NCBI GenBank assembly: GCA_028818385.1
Contig: JAPPNY010000127.1
Span: 1-48,679 of the forward strand
DNA from: Spirochaetaceae bacterium
GTDB taxonomy: Bacteria > Spirochaetota > Spirochaetia > SZUA-6 > Bin103
DNA: 48,679 nucleotides
Direction: 5' to 3'
Below, one piece after another: positions 16,834-25,493 of this stretch. Positions within the stretch are counted from its first letter, which is position 1; each line of letters opens with the position of its first letter. The position numbers and the translations under genes were made by a program. The notes below the pieces were generated by a model. The model did no database searches. It saw only the letters and a program-made list of their open reading frames with translations, and was not told the DNA's origin.

Positions 16834-17805
16834 GTGTCCGACGCACGGCTTCCTTCGCTTGACGAGATCGAGAGCGCGGCCCAGATCGTCTACCGCGCCA
16901 TGCCGCCGACGCCGCAGTACCGCTGGCCGCTGCTGTGCGAGCGGACCGGTTGCGCCGTGTGGGTGAAGCACGAGAATCACACCCCCATCGGCTCGTTCAA
17001 GCTGCGCGGCGCGATCGTGGCGGTCGACCGGCTGCGCGGCGCCAAACCGCGGGTCAACGAGGTGGTGGCGGCAACGCGGGGCAACTACGGCCAGAGCGTC
17101 GCCTTCGCCGCGCGCCGGGCCGGACTCTCCGCCACCGTGGTGATGCCGGCCGGCAACAGCCGTGAGAAGAACGCTGCGATGCGCGCGTTCGGCGCCCGGC
17201 TCGTCGAGCACGGCAAGGACTTCGATGAAGCGTATGCTCATGCCGCCGTACTGGCCGCCGGTGACCGCACGCACCTGATGCCGTCGTTCAGCCCGGAACT
17301 GGTGAGGGGCGTGGCCAGCTACGGCATGGAGCTGTTCCGCGAGGTTGAGGACCTGGACGCCGTCTACGTGCCGATCGGCCTGGGCTCCGGCATCTGCGGG
17401 GTGATGGCCGCCCGCAACGCGCTGTCACCGACGACGGCGGTGATCGGAGTGGTCTCGGCAGCGCTGCCTGCCTATCAGCGCTCGTTCGCCGCGGGCGAAT
17501 CGCGCCCGACGGGTCCCGCGCCGACCATCGCCGACGGCATGGCGGTGCGCGTCCCCGACGAAGAGGCGCTCGCCTTGATCCTGGCCGGCGTGGACCGGGT
17601 CGTCGCCGTCTCCGAAGCCGAGCTGCGCTCGGCGATGCGCGCCTACTACACCGACACGCACAACGTCGCCGAAGGGGCGGGAGCGGGGCCGCTGGCGGCG
17701 CTGATCCAGGAGCGGTCGCGGATGCGCGGCAGCCGCGTCGCGCTGGCGCTCTCGGGCGGCAACGTCGACCGGGAGCTCTTCGCGGAGGTACTGGCCGGCT
17801 CGTAG
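16834..17805 (+). CDS. Threonine/serine dehydratase-like PLP enzyme
   Basis: A 323-residue fold-type II PLP enzyme. The cofactor lysine is K56 in GSFKLRGA. The substrate loop follows in AATRGNYGQSVAFAA, the glycine-rich phosphate loop is PIGLGSGICG, and the terminal cofactor contact is ALSGGNVD. There is no C-terminal ACT domain, as in the short catabolic threonine deaminases and serine racemases. The expected reaction is deamination of L-threonine or L-serine to a 2-oxo acid and ammonia, or ureidosuccinate/hydroxyaspartate-type elimination in relatives. The start is GTG 16834. Confidence 0.85.
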   Translation: MSDARLPSLDEIESAAQIVYRAMPPTPQYRWPLLCERTGCAVWVKHENHTPIGSFKLRGAIVAVDRLRGAKPRVNEVVAATRGNYGQSVAFAARRAGLSATVVMPAGNSREKNAAMRAFGARLVEHGKDFDEAYAHAAVLAAGDRTHLMPSFSPELVRGVASYGMELFREVEDLDAVYVPIGLGSGICGVMAARNALSPTTAVIGVVSAALPAYQRSFAAGESRPTGPAPTIADGMAVRVPDEEALALILAGVDRVVAVSEAELRSAMRAYYTDTHNVAEGAGAGPLAALIQERSRMRGSRVALALSGGNVDRELFAEVLAGS

Positions 17806-17864
17806 CGGCGGCCACGGACGCCTGTCGCTTCTACGAGTGATTGGAATGTGGTTGGATCAGGTCC

Positions 17865-18536
17865 ATGCGTCTTGTCACGTGGAACACCGGGCATCGAGCC
17901 GACACACGGTCGCAGGCCGAGTTTCTGCGGGGCCTGTCTCCGGACGTCATCGCGTTGCAGGAAATCATGCGAACTTCCCTCGAGCGGTGGAAGCCGCTGC
18001 TGAGTGAGATCGGCCTTCCTCATTGGATGAGCCCCGTGAGGGCCCCGATGCGTGCCTACAGCGGCGTACTCATCGCCTCGAAGGCCCCTGTCCACCTGCT
18101 CTCGCCCGCAGACGGCGCGATGGATACGGAAAGCCGATGGCCGAACATGCATGCTTCGCTCTCGGTGCAGCTTGCCAACGGAATCAGGCTGCACACCGCG
18201 TGCCTGTGGGGAGAGCTTCCCGACCGCAGGGAAGCGATTCACTCGGCCATGTCGCGCAGAGGCCGGCATCCAACCATCCTGGCCGGCGACCTGCACGGCG
18301 ATGAATCGGACGATCCTCTGGCGCTCCGGAAGTTCGGGGTGCGTGACGTATACCTGGATCTGCATGGCCACGATGAAGTCCCATGCAGTTTCGTTGCGGG
18401 AACGCGGAGCGACCACGTCTTCGCGAGCGGTGACCTCCGCGTGCGTCGCGCGAAGTACTGGACCGGGAAGATGGGCACGATCGCCGAGGGCGGACTGAGC
18501 GATCATGCACCTCTGGAGGTGGTGTTCGACCTCTGA
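17865..18536 (+). CDS. Endonuclease/exonuclease/phosphatase (EEP) family hydrolase
   Basis: A 223-residue compact EEP-fold protein. TWNTG (N7) and ALQE (E33) supply the metal-binding asparagine and glutamate; LAGDLHGD takes the place of the usual GDFN, and RSDHVFAS and LSDHAPL provide the terminal Asp-His. The third motif has histidine where the family normally has asparagine, so activity or substrate may be altered. There is no signal peptide, so it is probably cytoplasmic. It is short for the family (often 250-300). ATG 17865 gives the canonical N terminus MRLVTWN; the frame itself opens at 17841. Confidence 0.75.
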   Translation: MRLVTWNTGHRADTRSQAEFLRGLSPDVIALQEIMRTSLERWKPLLSEIGLPHWMSPVRAPMRAYSGVLIASKAPVHLLSPADGAMDTESRWPNMHASLSVQLANGIRLHTACLWGELPDRREAIHSAMSRRGRHPTILAGDLHGDESDDPLALRKFGVRDVYLDLHGHDEVPCSFVAGTRSDHVFASGDLRVRRAKYWTGKMGTIAEGGLSDHAPLEVVFDL

Positions 18537-18574
18537 CGGGAGAACGCGTCGCCGCCTGCGGTATCATCCCGGCC

Positions 18575-19630
18575 ATGTCACGAAGCAGCGGCACGATCCG
18601 CATCGGCATCGTCGGCGCGGGCAACAACACCCGCAACCGCCACATCCCCGGACTGAAGGCGCAGCCCGACGTCGAGCTGGTCAGCGTCGTCAACCGCTCC
18701 CGGCAGTCTTCCGAGCGGGCGGCGGCCGAGCACGGCATCGGCCGCGTCCACGACCACTGGCGCGAGCTGGTCGAGGCCGACGACGTCGACGCCGTCCTGA
18801 TCGGCACCTGGCCCTACTTGCACAAGCCGGTCACGCTCGCCGCCCTGGCGGCAGGCAAGCACGTGCTGACCGAGGCGCGACTGGCCCTGAACCTGGCCGA
18901 GGCGCGGGAGATGCTGGCCGCCTCGCGCGCGCGGCCCGACCTGGTCACGCAGGTGGTGCCGGCGGCGATGACCCTGGGCATGGACGCGACCATCTGCCGG
19001 CACATCGCCGACGGCTACGTCGGTGACGTGCTGGCGGTCGAGCACCTGGGCGGCGGCGGCTTCATCGACCGCGAGGCGCCAGCGGTGTGGCGCGACAGCG
19101 CCGTCTACAGCGGGCTGAACATCGGCTCGATGGGCATCACCTACGAGACGATCATGCGCTGGGTGGGGCCAGCCACCCGCGTGGCGGCGATCGGCAAGAC
19201 CTTCGTGACGACCCGCCGCGACGACGCGGGCGTCGCGCAGGCCATGCAGCTTCCCGACCACCTGGAGGTCCTGGCCGACATGGCGTGCGGTGCCACGCTG
19301 CACCTGCAGCTCTCCAGCGTGATGGGCCACGGAATGGCCGGGACGACGATCTACGGCTCGGAGGGCACGTTGCGCATCGCCGGCGGTCAACTTCTGGGCG
19401 CGCGGCGGGACGACGACGCGCTCGTACCTCTGCCGATCCCCCCTGCCAAGCCCCGCCCGGGCGAGCTCATGCCGCCCGGCTGGCGGGTGGAGGAGGAGTT
19501 CTGCGCCGCCATCCGCGGCGAGGGCGCGATCGAGCGCAACACGTTCGAGATCGGCGTCCAGTACATGGCGTTCACGGAGGCGGTCCATCGCAGCATGGCC
19601 GAAGACCGCACGGCGCCGGTCGAGCGCTGA
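18575..19630 (+). CDS. Gfo/Idh/MocA family NAD(P)-dependent oxidoreductase
   Basis: A 351-residue two-domain sugar or inositol dehydrogenase-like protein. The Rossmann motif IGIVGAGNNTRNRH opens the protein, GKHVLTEARLALN replaces the usual EKP motif region, and the C-terminal alpha/beta dimerisation domain follows. In the common family the tripeptide is EKP; here it is TEA, so catalytic lysine placement should be checked. ATG 18575 sits 7 nt after a -10-like TATCAT (18562-18567). It heads a run with an aldo/keto reductase 11 nt downstream, which suggests joint oxidation and reduction of a sugar or polyol. Confidence 0.85.
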   Translation: MSRSSGTIRIGIVGAGNNTRNRHIPGLKAQPDVELVSVVNRSRQSSERAAAEHGIGRVHDHWRELVEADDVDAVLIGTWPYLHKPVTLAALAAGKHVLTEARLALNLAEAREMLAASRARPDLVTQVVPAAMTLGMDATICRHIADGYVGDVLAVEHLGGGGFIDREAPAVWRDSAVYSGLNIGSMGITYETIMRWVGPATRVAAIGKTFVTTRRDDAGVAQAMQLPDHLEVLADMACGATLHLQLSSVMGHGMAGTTIYGSEGTLRIAGGQLLGARRDDDALVPLPIPPAKPRPGELMPPGWRVEEEFCAAIRGEGAIERNTFEIGVQYMAFTEAVHRSMAEDRTAPVER

Positions 19631-19641
19631 AGGAGAGAGGC

Positions 19642-20604
19642 ATGGAATACCGAACGCTCGGCAAGACCGGCATCGAGGTCTCGCGCATCGGCCTGGGCTG
19701 CTATCAGATGGGCGGCATGCACGGCGGCGGCGGCTGGCCCGGCATGGACGACGAGGAGTCGGTGCGCACCATCCACCACGCCGAGACGCTGGGCGTGAAC
19801 CTGCTGGACACGGCCGAGGGCTACGGCGCCGGCCACTCGGAGCGGATCATCGGCCGCGCGCTGGCCGGCCGCCGCGGCCGCTACGTGATCGCGACCAAGG
19901 TGGCGCCCCCGGTCGAGGGCGACAGCGAAGCCGACGCGCGTACGCGTGTGCAGACCGCCTGCGCCGGCAGCCTGAAGCGGCTCGGCACCGACCACCTCGA
20001 CATCTACCAGCTCCATGGCGTGCCGCCGAGCGAGCTGATGCCGGCCGTGGCCGAGGAGCTCGCGAAGCTGCAGCAGGCCGGCAAGATCCGCTGCTGGGGC
20101 ATCTCCACCAACGACGGCGGCGCCGTGCGCGAGTTGCTGCGCCTGGGGGACCCGGCCATGGCGCAGGTGGGGCTGAGCATCGTCAATCCCACCGCGGACG
20201 ACGCGCTGGCGCTGGCGCTGGAGGCGAACCTGGGCACGCTGATCCGCGTGCCGCTCGGCCAGGGAGCCTTGACCGGCAAGTACTTCGACGCGCAGCAGCT
20301 CGACGGTGAGGATCGGCGCCACGAGCGCTTCACCAACCCGCGCGCGCGGGAGGCGCTCGCCAAACTGGCCGAGTTGCGCTTCCTGACCGAGCGAGGCCGC
20401 ACGATGGTGCAGGCGGCGCTGCGGTTCGTGCTGGACACCGCCGGCGTGACGGCGGCCATACCGGGCGCCAGGGACCGCGCGCAACTGGAGCAGAACGTCG
20501 GCGCCGTCGACGTGGCGCCGCTGTCGGCGGAGGAGCGGGACCGGGCCATGCGCATCGGCGCGGAGTCGGGCTGGCCGCTGCCGCCCTACGCGAAGAAGGC
20601 ATAG
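19642..20604 (+). CDS. Aldo/keto reductase
   Basis: A 320-residue NADPH-dependent TIM-barrel reductase. The catalytic tetrad is visible: D56 (LLDTAEGYG), Y61, K86 (IATKV) and H125 (YQLHG). The late segment TAAIPGARDRAQLEQNV binds the cofactor phosphate. A strong ribosome binding site (AGGAGAGAGG) precedes ATG 19642; the longer open frame upstream overlaps the Gfo/Idh/MocA gene and is not used. It is cotranscribed with that gene and followed 6 nt later by a NUDIX hydrolase. The substrate is unknown. Confidence 0.9.
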   Translation: MEYRTLGKTGIEVSRIGLGCYQMGGMHGGGGWPGMDDEESVRTIHHAETLGVNLLDTAEGYGAGHSERIIGRALAGRRGRYVIATKVAPPVEGDSEADARTRVQTACAGSLKRLGTDHLDIYQLHGVPPSELMPAVAEELAKLQQAGKIRCWGISTNDGGAVRELLRLGDPAMAQVGLSIVNPTADDALALALEANLGTLIRVPLGQGALTGKYFDAQQLDGEDRRHERFTNPRAREALAKLAELRFLTERGRTMVQAALRFVLDTAGVTAAIPGARDRAQLEQNVGAVDVAPLSAEERDRAMRIGAESGWPLPPYAKKA

Positions 20605-20610
20605 CCGCCG

Positions 20611-21132
20611 TTGCCGGCGCTGGCGGACGCGCGCTCGCTGCGCGACATCGACTGGGACACCTGGGTGCCGGTGGACGTCACCACGGTGGTGTTCGTCGTC
20701 GAGGACGGCCGCGCGCTGCTCATCCGCAAGAAGCGCGGGCTGGGGGCCGGCAAGGTGAACGCGCCGGGCGGACGCGTCGAGGCGGGCGAGACCCCCGTGG
20801 CGGGGGCCGCGCGGGAGCTCTGGGAGGAGGTGCGCCTCCGCGCCGGCCGCCTCCGCCACCGGGGCGTCATCTCGTTCCAGTTCCTGGACGGTTACTCGAC
20901 TCACATGCACGTGTTCCGCGCCACCGGCGCGCGCGGCACGCCCGCGGAGACCGAGGAGGCCGAGCCGATGTGGGTGCCGCTCGACGCGATCCCGTACGAG
21001 CGGATGTGGGCCGACGACCGCGAGTGGCTCCCCCGTTTCCTGGCGGGCGAGCGGTTCCGCGGCTGGGGGTTGTTCGACGGCGATACGATGCTGGACTTCA
21101 GACTGCAGACCGAGGAGGACGGCGATGGGTGA
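20611..21132 (+). CDS. NUDIX hydrolase, MutT/MTH1-like
   Basis: A 173-residue NUDIX protein with the box G-R-V-E-A-G-E followed by seven residues and RELWEE (about residues 55-75). The usual glycine near the end of the box is arginine. The surrounding pattern (LGAGKVNAPGG, WADDREWLP, RGWGLFDGDTMLDF) is closest to the 8-oxo-dGTP-cleaving MTH1/NUDT1 type, so sanitising oxidised nucleotides is the likely role. The start is TTG 20611, 6 nt after the aldo/keto reductase stop. The 3' end overlaps the gamma-glutamyltransferase by 8 nt. Confidence 0.83.
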   Translation: MPALADARSLRDIDWDTWVPVDVTTVVFVVEDGRALLIRKKRGLGAGKVNAPGGRVEAGETPVAGAARELWEEVRLRAGRLRHRGVISFQFLDGYSTHMHVFRATGARGTPAETEEAEPMWVPLDAIPYERMWADDREWLPRFLAGERFRGWGLFDGDTMLDFRLQTEEDGDG

Positions 21133-22897
21133 AACGATGGTGAGTGAGAGCACCTTCGCCGCGAGCAAGAGCGAGGCGCGCGGGGAGCGCGCCATGGTGG
21201 CCACCAAGCACCGGCTGGCCAGCGCCGCCGCCCTGAGCTCGCTGCGCGCGGGCGGCAACGTCATGGACGCGGCCGTGGCGGCCGCGTTCGCGGTGGGGGT
21301 GGTGGAGCCTTCCTCCAGCGGCATCGGCGGCGGCGGCTACCTGGTCTACCAGATGGGGGAGCGCGGCGGCGTGTTCGCCTTCCCCATGCGCGCGTCGCTG
21401 GCCGCTGCTCCCGACATGTACCGCCTCACCGGCGTGGCGGCGGTGGGCGCGTTCGGCTGGCCGGGCGTGGAGGACAACGCCAACCTGGAGGGACCGCGCT
21501 CGATCGCCACCCCCGGTGCGGTCGCCGGCCTCACGGCCGCGCACGCGGCGTTCGGGCGCCTGCCGCTCGACGCGGTGGTGGCGCCGGCCGTGGAGCTCGC
21601 GCAGTACGGCTTCGCTCCCGAGTTCCACGACGTGATGGCCTTCGCGAGTCAGGTGGGAAAGCTCACGCGCTACCCGGAGTTGCGCCGCACCTTTCTGCCT
21701 GCGGGCGAGCTGCCGTCCGGGATCGAGATCCCCGGCAGCCCCTACACGCGCGGCGACGTGCTGCGCGCGGCGCCGGTCAGGATCCGCCAGCCGGACCTGG
21801 GCGACACGCTGAGTGCGATCGGCCGGAAAGGGGCCGACGCGTTCTATCGAGGCAAGATCGGCCGCCGGCTGGTCGACGCGGTGCGCGAGGCGGGAGGCAT
21901 CCTGGACCATGCCGACCTGGAGAGCTACCGGCCGCTCCACTGGCAGACCGGCGCCGACCCGGCGCCCCTGGAGGTGGCCTACCGCGGCGACCGCGTGCGC
22001 GTGGCGCCGTTCGCCTCGGGCGGCATCACCAGCGCCATGACCCTGCAGCTCCTGTCCGGGAGCGACCTGCGCGCCTGCGAGCACAACGACGCCGAGGCGC
22101 TGCACCACTACATCTGCGCCGCGCGCCTGGCCTACGCCGACCGCTTCGCCTACCTGGCCGACCCGGAGACCGCGGACGTGCCCTGGCGCGGCCTCACCTC
22201 GCCGTCCTACGCCGCGCGCCGCCAGGCCGGCATCGGCGACAAGGCGCCGGCGCGCTTCAAGGCGGGCGACCCGTGGCGGGAGGAGGGCCGCAAGGCCCCG
22301 AAGCGCCCGCCCGGCAGCGCACCGGCCTACCACGACGGCACCACCCACCTGTGCGTGATGGACGGCGAAGGCAACGCCGTGTCGCTGACCAACACCCTGG
22401 GGTCCGGCTTCGGCTCCGGCGTGGTGGCCGGACGCACCGGCGTCATCCTCAACAACGGCATGATGTGGGTCGACCCGGTCCCCGGTCACGTCAACTCGAT
22501 CGCGCCCGGCAAGCAGCCGCTGAACAACATGTCGCCCCTGCTGGTGCTGGGAGACGGAGGCGCGCGGCTGGCGGTCGGCGCCTCCGGCGGCCGGCGGATC
22601 ACCAACTGCGTCACCAGCCTGGTGGTGAAGATGCTCGACTTCGGGCTCGGTCCGCAGGCCGCGATCGACGCGCCGCGCCTGGATTGCAGCACGCCGCTGA
22701 CCGCCGTCGACGGTCGCCTGGACCCGGACGTGGTCGAGGAGCTGCGCGCCCGCCGCCACCGCGTGGCGGTGATCGACCCGCGCTACACCACCGAGGGCAT
22801 GAGCCCGTTCGCCAGCCCGCTGGCCATCACCCGCGGGCCCGACGGCCTGCGCGGCGGCGCCGACACCTTCCACACCGCCCACGCCGCCGGACTGTAA
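21125..22897 (+). CDS. Gamma-glutamyltransferase family Ntn hydrolase
   Basis: A 590-residue Ntn hydrolase that cleaves or transfers gamma-glutamyl groups (glutathione-type substrates) after autoprocessing. The processing site and nucleophile are T406-T407 in DGTTHLCVMD (codons near 22340), which would start the small subunit. The downstream GSGFGSG and NNMSPLLVL segments bind substrate. There is no obvious signal peptide, unlike the periplasmic E. coli enzyme, so the protein may act in the cytoplasm. It overlaps the NUDIX gene by 8 nt and closes the run that begins at 18575. Confidence 0.88.
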   Translation: MGETMVSESTFAASKSEARGERAMVATKHRLASAAALSSLRAGGNVMDAAVAAAFAVGVVEPSSSGIGGGGYLVYQMGERGGVFAFPMRASLAAAPDMYRLTGVAAVGAFGWPGVEDNANLEGPRSIATPGAVAGLTAAHAAFGRLPLDAVVAPAVELAQYGFAPEFHDVMAFASQVGKLTRYPELRRTFLPAGELPSGIEIPGSPYTRGDVLRAAPVRIRQPDLGDTLSAIGRKGADAFYRGKIGRRLVDAVREAGGILDHADLESYRPLHWQTGADPAPLEVAYRGDRVRVAPFASGGITSAMTLQLLSGSDLRACEHNDAEALHHYICAARLAYADRFAYLADPETADVPWRGLTSPSYAARRQAGIGDKAPARFKAGDPWREEGRKAPKRPPGSAPAYHDGTTHLCVMDGEGNAVSLTNTLGSGFGSGVVAGRTGVILNNGMMWVDPVPGHVNSIAPGKQPLNNMSPLLVLGDGGARLAVGASGGRRITNCVTSLVVKMLDFGLGPQAAIDAPRLDCSTPLTAVDGRLDPDVVEELRARRHRVAVIDPRYTTEGMSPFASPLAITRGPDGLRGGADTFHTAHAAGL

Positions 22898-22918
22898 GTG
22901 TAAGGGGTCAAGCTCAGC

Positions 22919-23959
22919 TCAACGGTCGATTCCCTCATCGGCAGTGAGCGGATTGGCGCGCGTCTCGAGGTCGGCGCAGCGATCGATGATCGATGCGAAC
23001 GACTCGCCATCATCGAGCAGCATGCCGTCGGCGAGCATCCTGCCGTAGTCGTCAGCGAGCGCGGCGCGAGCGTCACCCTCAGGGACCAGTTGCAGGGTGC
23101 CGCGCACCGCTGCCTCGTAGTCGATCCACGTGCCGGTGGTGTCCTTTTCGGCGAAGAACATCGCCTTGTGGCGCGCAACCGAGTGAGCGAGCGTTCGGTC
23201 GGCCAAGGCTCGTGCCGCGAAGCCGGCGTCGTCCAGGCGCACCACGTCGTGCCAGTGCCGGGACTGCCGTTGACCCCGGCGCCGTTCCTGCCGGCAGAAT
23301 ACGTGCATGGCCGTCGCCTTCTCCCAGAAGGTCCGCTCGGCACGCATGACGGACGGACGCGCGGTCGGGAACGAGAGGCCGGGCAGGCAGGTAGCAGCAT
23401 CGCAGACGACGGGCCGACGTTCATGCGGCCCGCCGGTGGAGCGCGCCCCGAACTCGACCCTGACTTCCGGACGGACGAAGCCGTACTCTTCGAACAGCGG
23501 ATCGTAGACGACGAGCAGAAGCTCCCCGTCAGCGTGCACGCGCGCCCTCAAGCCGGCGGAAGCGAGGCGCTGTTCGACCTCGGGACGAGCGCAGTCCCGT
23601 ATCCATGTCGCCAGCCGGTCGCGAATCGTTCGCGTCCAGCGCCGTTCCTGGCTGCGCGTCGCCGGCAATGGGTCCACGCCCGCGCCGGCTGCCAGGTCCG
23701 GAGCGAGCGCACGAATGTCGCGAGTGATGTCGACATCCTCCGAGAACCGGCGGATCGCGCCGTATGCCTTCGCCAGCGAGGTCCCGCCCTTGAACACCAA
23801 CTCCCGCGCAAAGGGCGCGTCGTACAACACGTGCAGGACGAGCACGATCCAGATGTCCTTCTCCAGGATATGGGCTCGCCGTGCCCCCGCTCGTTCGGCG
23901 ACTGCCAGTGCGTCGCGGCGGTCGCCTGCCGAAAGAGAGAGGAATGGCGTATCAGTCAT
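22919..23959 (-). CDS. AbiEii-type nucleotidyltransferase toxin
   Basis: A 346-residue toxin of the AbiEii/AbiGii family. The nucleotidyltransferase signature is intact: LVFKGGTSLAKAYG followed by RFSEDVDI, giving the GS-like glycine turn and metal-binding aspartates. AbiE toxins impair translation by modifying nucleic acid; AbiE systems abort phage infection or stabilise replicons. The frame continues upstream, but ATG 23959 is chosen because it overlaps the antitoxin TGA in an ATGA junction. It is convergent with the gamma-glutamyltransferase. Confidence 0.87.
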   Translation of the reverse strand: MTDTPFLSLSAGDRRDALAVAERAGARRAHILEKDIWIVLVLHVLYDAPFARELVFKGGTSLAKAYGAIRRFSEDVDITRDIRALAPDLAAGAGVDPLPATRSQERRWTRTIRDRLATWIRDCARPEVEQRLASAGLRARVHADGELLLVVYDPLFEEYGFVRPEVRVEFGARSTGGPHERRPVVCDAATCLPGLSFPTARPSVMRAERTFWEKATAMHVFCRQERRRGQRQSRHWHDVVRLDDAGFAARALADRTLAHSVARHKAMFFAEKDTTGTWIDYEAAVRGTLQLVPEGDARAALADDYGRMLADGMLLDDGESFASIIDRCADLETRANPLTADEGIDR

Positions 23960-24549
23960 TCGGGGAACAGCGCACTCACCGCCGTCGCCATCCAACCGGG
24001 CATGGTCGCGCGCGCAGCCATCAATTCGGCCAGGTCGTTTCCTGAAAGACTCGAGGCCGCCCGGGTCAGCCCATCCTCGACTTCGTCCCGACCGAGCCAT
24101 GCCAGCGCACGGATGAGATCTCCGGCGCGGCGATTTGGCGCCGCCAGTTGCCAGCGAGGAGCATGACGGAGCCTCACGAGCAACCGGTAGAAGGACAACC
24201 GTCGACTGGGCCCGGAGGTGAGATACACCGGCTCCACCGGAATCTGCAGGGTGAGCCCCAGCGTGTTGGCAGCGGCGCCGCCGCAGGGAACGATGGTTTC
24301 GCCCCACAGCGCCGAAAGCGAGGCGATCGCCTTTTCGACCGTCGGCGCACGAAAACCGAACCGCGTCTCGACGGGCCTCATGTAGACGCCGCGGCAGACC
24401 CGCATGAGCTGCTCGGAGTGAACGAGCCGCGACAGCGCCTGATCGACCGCGGCGCGGCTTCCGAGGTGAAGCAGGGCCGCCGGGCAGACCGGCGTGGCCT
24501 CGGGAAGCATGGAGACGTGCTCGACAATGCGACTCGTAAGACGGGTCAT
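23956..24549 (-). CDS. AbiEi-type antitoxin/transcriptional regulator
   Basis: A 197-residue antitoxin. The N-terminal part holds a winged-helix-like region (VCPAALLHLGSRAAVDQALSR followed by MRVCRGVYMRP), as in AbiEi. The C-terminal part, with WGETIVPCGGAAANTLGL and PVYLTSGPSRRL, matches the AbiEi toxin-neutralising domain. ATG 24549 is preceded by GGAAGG, an 8-nt-spaced Shine-Dalgarno, and a palindromic operator lies just upstream. AbiEi proteins bind inverted repeats in their own promoter. The longer frame to 24675 would cross that promoter and is rejected. Confidence 0.83.
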   Translation of the reverse strand: MTRLTSRIVEHVSMLPEATPVCPAALLHLGSRAAVDQALSRLVHSEQLMRVCRGVYMRPVETRFGFRAPTVEKAIASLSALWGETIVPCGGAAANTLGLTLQIPVEPVYLTSGPSRRLSFYRLLVRLRHAPRWQLAAPNRRAGDLIRALAWLGRDEVEDGLTRAASSLSGNDLAELMAARATMPGWMATAVSALFPE

Positions 24550-24566
24550 CAATCGTACCTTCCGTC

Positions 24567-24594
24567 TGTCAGAAACATATAGGTAAATCTGACA
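24567..24594 (-). promoter_or_regulatory. Operator-promoter of the AbiE module
   Basis: The inverted repeat TGTCAGA (24567-24573) and TCTGACA (24588-24594) encloses 14 nt containing TATATG on the minus strand (24581-24576), a good -10. The arms flank the polymerase site, as expected for AbiEi autorepression. The repeat ends within about 10 nt of the truncated gene to its right, so the module boundary falls here. Confidence 0.6.
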
Positions 24595-24601
24595 AGCAAC
24601 A

Positions 24602-25279
24602 ACTCCGGCGTGCTCGCTTGCGTCGGGGTGGCGCGAGTCGCGCCGGGAGCTGAACGAGATCCACGCCGGACGCATCTTCTCGATCCTGCGCCGCGACTCC
24701 GCCCGCGACGGCTATCCACGCGCCATACGCCGCGGGGAGCTGCGCCTGAGGACCTATGGCGCCATCACCGGCGAGATCTGCGCGGGCTCCACCGGCGAAG
24801 GGGACGCCGCGATCCAGGCCTACAACGTGCGCCTCTGCCTGACCAACGACCCGCAGAAGCGCCGCCTGCCGGCCAAGCCGGCCTGGTACCGCCGCGAGCT
24901 GTTCCACAAGCTGCGTGGCCGCTGGACGGTTTCCGGCGGTGTCCCGGTGCGCAAGGTGAGCTGGAACGCTGCCAACCTCCCGGAGGGCGGCTGGCGCTAT
25001 CCGCTCGCCTCCGGGGAGGAGCGCCGCCGCATCACCGAGCGCCACCGGGACTGGGCGCTGGGGCTGTTGCACTTTCTCCAGAATGACGCCGACGTGCCTG
25101 ACGAGTTGGCACGCCGCATCCTGAACTGCGTGCCGGGCGGTCGAGGCGTGACGCGCGGCGAGTGGAACGAGTTGCTGCGCGTACGCGGCATGCCGCCGGA
25201 ACGGCACGGACCTGAGTCCGCGACGCCCCTCACCCGCGCCGAGGCGGCGGGTCTGGCCTACCGCCTGCTGGCGCGCTGA
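24602..25279 (+). pseudogene. FAD-dependent oxidoreductase remnant, 5' part missing
   Basis: An open frame from about 24602 encodes only the distal part of a FAD_oxidored-type protein. It includes HAGRIFSILRR, the hallmark IQAYNVRLCLT, then KVSWNAANLPEGGWRYP and a helical region rich in arginine ending in YRLLAR. The FAD-binding N terminus is absent, and no matching piece lies on the far side of the AbiE module. No start codon with a ribosome site is evident before the homology begins; an internal start at 24827 would give a 150-residue fragment. It was probably truncated when the AbiE cassette arrived. Confidence 0.65.
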
Positions 25280-25310
25280 CTCGGCTTTAGCCGCTGGTTA
25301 CCGGTTGCGC

Positions 25311-25421
25311 TCAGACGTTGCCGGTGCACAGGGCGTAGCGGCGCTCGGCGTAGGCGGCGTCCTCGACCCAGAGCCGGTGGGCTCGGCGCTCCATGCCGCG
25401 GCGCACCAAGCCGGCGGCGCG
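25311..25421 (-). pseudogene. Duplicated 3' end of the Rieske gene
   Basis: This 111-bp stretch matches 25885-25995 with only a handful of mismatches, in the same orientation at an offset of 574 bp. On the minus strand it still reads as the last 36 codons of the Rieske protein, including its TGA (25311-25313). Homology stops upstream near 25421. It is a relic of a duplication or of a second paralogue, now without a start. Confidence 0.75.
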
Positions 25422-25493
25422 GACAGGTCCACAGCGCCCACGGCGCCGGGCTGCAGGAGAGACCGCATCAGCCGCCCGACGACGGGGGATGGG

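Noticed and set aside
19387..22882. Two very long minus-strand open frames opposite the aldo/keto reductase, NUDIX and gamma-glutamyltransferase genes
   Set aside because: Arg/Gln/His-rich shadows without recognisable domains; the plus strand holds three intact enzymes with catalytic residues.
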